Of a DNA stretch of 7,599 nucleotides, positions 6,353 through 7,599 are shown one piece after another. This stretch comes from JANFXS01 sp022791155 (GTDB lineage Bacteria > Bacillota > Clostridia > Lachnospirales > Anaerotignaceae): contig CATJUX010000107.1 in assembly GCA_949743895.1 (NCBI GenBank), positions 1 through 7,599 of the forward strand, written 5' to 3'. The translations under genes and the position numbers were made by a program. Position 1 is the first letter of the stretch, and the number at the start of each line of letters is the position of its first letter. Below the pieces are notes generated by a model, which was not told where the DNA came from, searched no databases, and worked only from the letters and a program-made list of their open reading frames with translations.

Positions 6353-7262
6353 AATTTTTTTCCATGTCCAGCAGAGAAAGCTGAACGGCTGTCTCCTTTC
6401 TGCCAATTTCAGGCTGAAATTTTTTATATACACTGCTCATGCCATATTTTTGGGAACAATAATCAATTCTTTTGAAAACTTCACGTTTTCGTTCCTTTTT
6501 GACATGTGGATCAACAAAATATTTCACAATATTGTCAATTTTGCTGGAAAATTCGCTTTTCATGAAATCTGTGAAATAGTCCTTTGTTTTTCCTCTCAAA
6601 TTCAGCATTCCTGGAAGAATATAATCAGCCCCACTTTCGGCTGATTTACAGTAGATTGCTTCAATGTTTTCAAACGAATCCGTCAGATAAGGTATCAGCG
6701 GCATCATGTGAATTCCCCTGACTGCATTGGTTTTTGAAAATTCTTTTAACACTTCAAACCGCCTGAAACCCGCCGATGCTTTTGGCTCAAGTTTGCTTTC
6801 CAAATTTCTGTCAACACATGTCACGGTGAATGCTATGTTGACATATGTGAGCCTCGAAAGTTCATCAATCAGTTCAAAATCTCTCAATATCAATTCCGAT
6901 TTAGTTGATATTATACATGGATTTTTATACTTTATCAAAATTTTGAGCAATTGTGGCATAATTTCATATTTTCCTTCTGCTTTCTGATAACAATCGGAAA
7001 CGCCGCCTATATTTATAACTTCCTTTTTCCAAGAAGCCTTGTTAAGTTGTTCTTCCAGTTTTTCGGCAATGTTCACTTTAACATATATATCATCAAAATA
7101 TTTACCACCGTTTTTAATATAGTCATGGGAATATATAGCATAACAATATTTGCAGCCGTGAACACAGCCTCTGTATGGATTCATATCCCAAACAAAAGGC
7201 AAATATCTGCTGTCTATTTTTACAGCAGCAGAAGAACACATAATTTCTTTGACCTTTTCCAA
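6345..7262 (-). CDS. Radical SAM protein, SPL/MJ0683-like (upstream gene of pair)
   Basis: Predicted cytoplasmic radical SAM enzyme of the COG1533 class, substrate unknown. The 305-residue product carries CxxxCxxC at Cys33, Cys37 and Cys40 in MNPYRGCVHGCKYC, the typical context for this group. Then come INIGGVSDCYQ, ISTKSELILRDFELI, LEPKASAGFRRFEVL, IHMMPLIPYLTDS and ADYILPGMLNLRG, each aligning with a block of the downstream gene. Near the C-terminus is QLSLL (294-298), one residue from the clamp-binding consensus, followed by DMEKNCD. The start is TTG at 7262, because GGGAGG ends 7 bases upstream. An in-frame ATG at 7277 overlaps that site and has no ribosome binding site of its own. It is first of a two-gene operon: its stop lies inside the start of the next gene. 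The 5' region (7263-7374) should hold the promoter, but no clear one was recognised. Confidence 0.9.
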   Translation of the reverse strand: MEKVKEIMCSSAAVKIDSRYLPFVWDMNPYRGCVHGCKYCYAIYSHDYIKNGGKYFDDIYVKVNIAEKLEEQLNKASWKKEVINIGGVSDCYQKAEGKYEIMPQLLKILIKYKNPCIISTKSELILRDFELIDELSRLTYVNIAFTVTCVDRNLESKLEPKASAGFRRFEVLKEFSKTNAVRGIHMMPLIPYLTDSFENIEAIYCKSAESGADYILPGMLNLRGKTKDYFTDFMKSEFSSKIDNIVKYFVDPHVKKERKREVFKRIDYCSQKYGMSSVYKKFQPEIGRKETAVQLSLLDMEKNCD

Positions 7263-7374
7263 AACAATACCTCCCATGATTGAATACCGATTGTGATATT
7301 TGAAGAAACAAACAAATCAAACTTGTTCAACTGAAAGCTACAAAATCATATATTTATGAACATTTTTAATATGC

Positions 7375-7411
7375 AAAAAGAACTGCTTCAACAAAAGAGA
7401 AGCAGTTCTTT
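7375..7411 (-). terminator. Rho-independent terminator of the tRNA-Gln operon
   Basis: GAAGCAGTTCTTT (7399-7411) pairs perfectly with AAAGAACTGCTTC (7377-7389) around a 9-base loop. On the minus strand the 13-base-pair stem runs into a T-run at 7375-7379. It starts 8 bases after the tRNA-Gln(CTG) 3' end and isolates the tRNAs from the radical SAM genes. Confidence 0.88.
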
Positions 7412-7419
7412 GAATCAAA

Positions 7420-7491
7420 CTAGGGTAGCAGGATTTGAACCTGCGAATGACGGAATCAGAATCCGTTGCCTTACCGCTTGGCGATACCCCA
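7420..7491 (-). tRNA. tRNA-Gln(CTG), copy 2
   Basis: A 72-base cloverleaf with every base identical to the copy at 3732-3803: acceptor TGGGGTA/TACCCTA, G73, anticodon loop TTCTGAT with anticodon CTG, T-arm GCAGG/CCTGC. CCA is not encoded. It follows tRNA-Gln(TTG) after 12 bases and is the last gene before the terminator. Flanking bases differ from the first copy almost immediately beyond the tRNA. Confidence 0.97.
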
Positions 7492-7503
7492 TCAAAGATA
7501 AAG

Positions 7504-7575
7504 CTGGGCTAGCTGGATTCGAACCAGCGAATGCAGGAGTCAAAGTCCTGTGCCTTACCGCTTGGCGATAGCCCA
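7504..7575 (-). tRNA. tRNA-Gln(TTG)
   Basis: A 72-base cloverleaf. The acceptor stem is TGGGCTA/TAGCCCA with G73, and the anticodon stem CAGGA/TCCTG encloses the loop CTTTGAC. The anticodon TTG reads CAA and, by wobble, CAG. The T-arm is GCTGG-TTCGAAT-CCAGC. It shares its D-arm (ATCGCCAAGCGGTAAGGCA) with both tRNA-Gln(CTG) copies. CCA is not encoded. The promoter and any preceding tRNAs lie beyond the right edge; 7576-7599 shows nothing identifiable. Confidence 0.97.
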
Positions 7576-7599
7576 TTGAAGAAAAAAGCGGCAATGCCT

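Noticed and set aside
6353..6433. N-terminal extension of the second radical SAM gene up to 6433
   Set aside because: It would overlap the first gene by 89 bases, lacks a ribosome binding site and adds no family sequence; GTG at 6352 fits better.
3732..7491. Integrative element or genomic island between the tRNA-Gln copies
   Set aside because: No integrase, transposase, phage or conjugation gene and no short target duplication beyond the tRNA itself is visible; only the repeat and the AT-rich genes remain as hints.
7356..7571. Plus-strand open frame across the right tRNA genes
   Set aside because: It is antisense to two tRNA-Gln genes and the terminator, giving the same artefactual peptide twice.

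Overview
The window looks like chromosomal DNA of a Clostridia-type Bacillota (Firmicutes). The support is a DUF951 gene beside mscS (a Firmicutes arrangement), strong AGGAGG-type ribosome binding sites, TTG and GTG starts, a lipoprotein-type NagZ, and tRNA genes without encoded CCA. Sampled 60-base lines are about 40-52% GC in most genes and about 25-35% in the radical SAM pair. No phage, plasmid, transposase or CRISPR sequence is visible.

Layout. (1) 6-701, minus: MTA/SAH nucleosidase (mtnN), with a promoter at 786-815. (2) 993-3216, plus: a tightly packed three-gene run of MscS channel, DUF951 protein and a GH3 beta-N-acetylhexosaminidase lipoprotein (NagZ type). (3) 3217-3550: no gene seen. 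(4) 3551-4022, minus: a complete tRNA operon with a consensus-like promoter, tRNA-Leu(AAG), tRNA-Gly(GCC), tRNA-Gln(CTG), a strong terminator and a possible second one. (5) 4029-4907, minus: EamA/DMT transporter. (6) 4908-5394: no convincing gene. (7) 5395-7262, minus: two overlapping, diverged radical SAM genes of the spore-photoproduct-lyase-like class (COG1533 / MJ0683-like), with a probable terminator. (8) 7375-7575, minus: the 3' part of a second tRNA operon, with tRNA-Gln(TTG), a second identical tRNA-Gln(CTG) and a terminator. Its promoter lies beyond the right edge.

How the genes relate. The mscS-DUF951-nagZ group is plausibly one envelope-related transcript: osmotic release, a small protein of unknown role, and extracytoplasmic muropeptide trimming. 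mtnN serves methyl-cycle detoxification and is transcribed divergently. The tRNA clusters supply Leu, Gly and both Gln isoacceptors. The most unusual part is the AT-rich radical SAM pair. It lies between two identical tRNA-Gln(CTG) copies, its genes overlap translationally, and both products end in peptides resembling the bacterial sliding-clamp binding motif. That suggests, without proving, a DNA-associated two-subunit radical SAM system.
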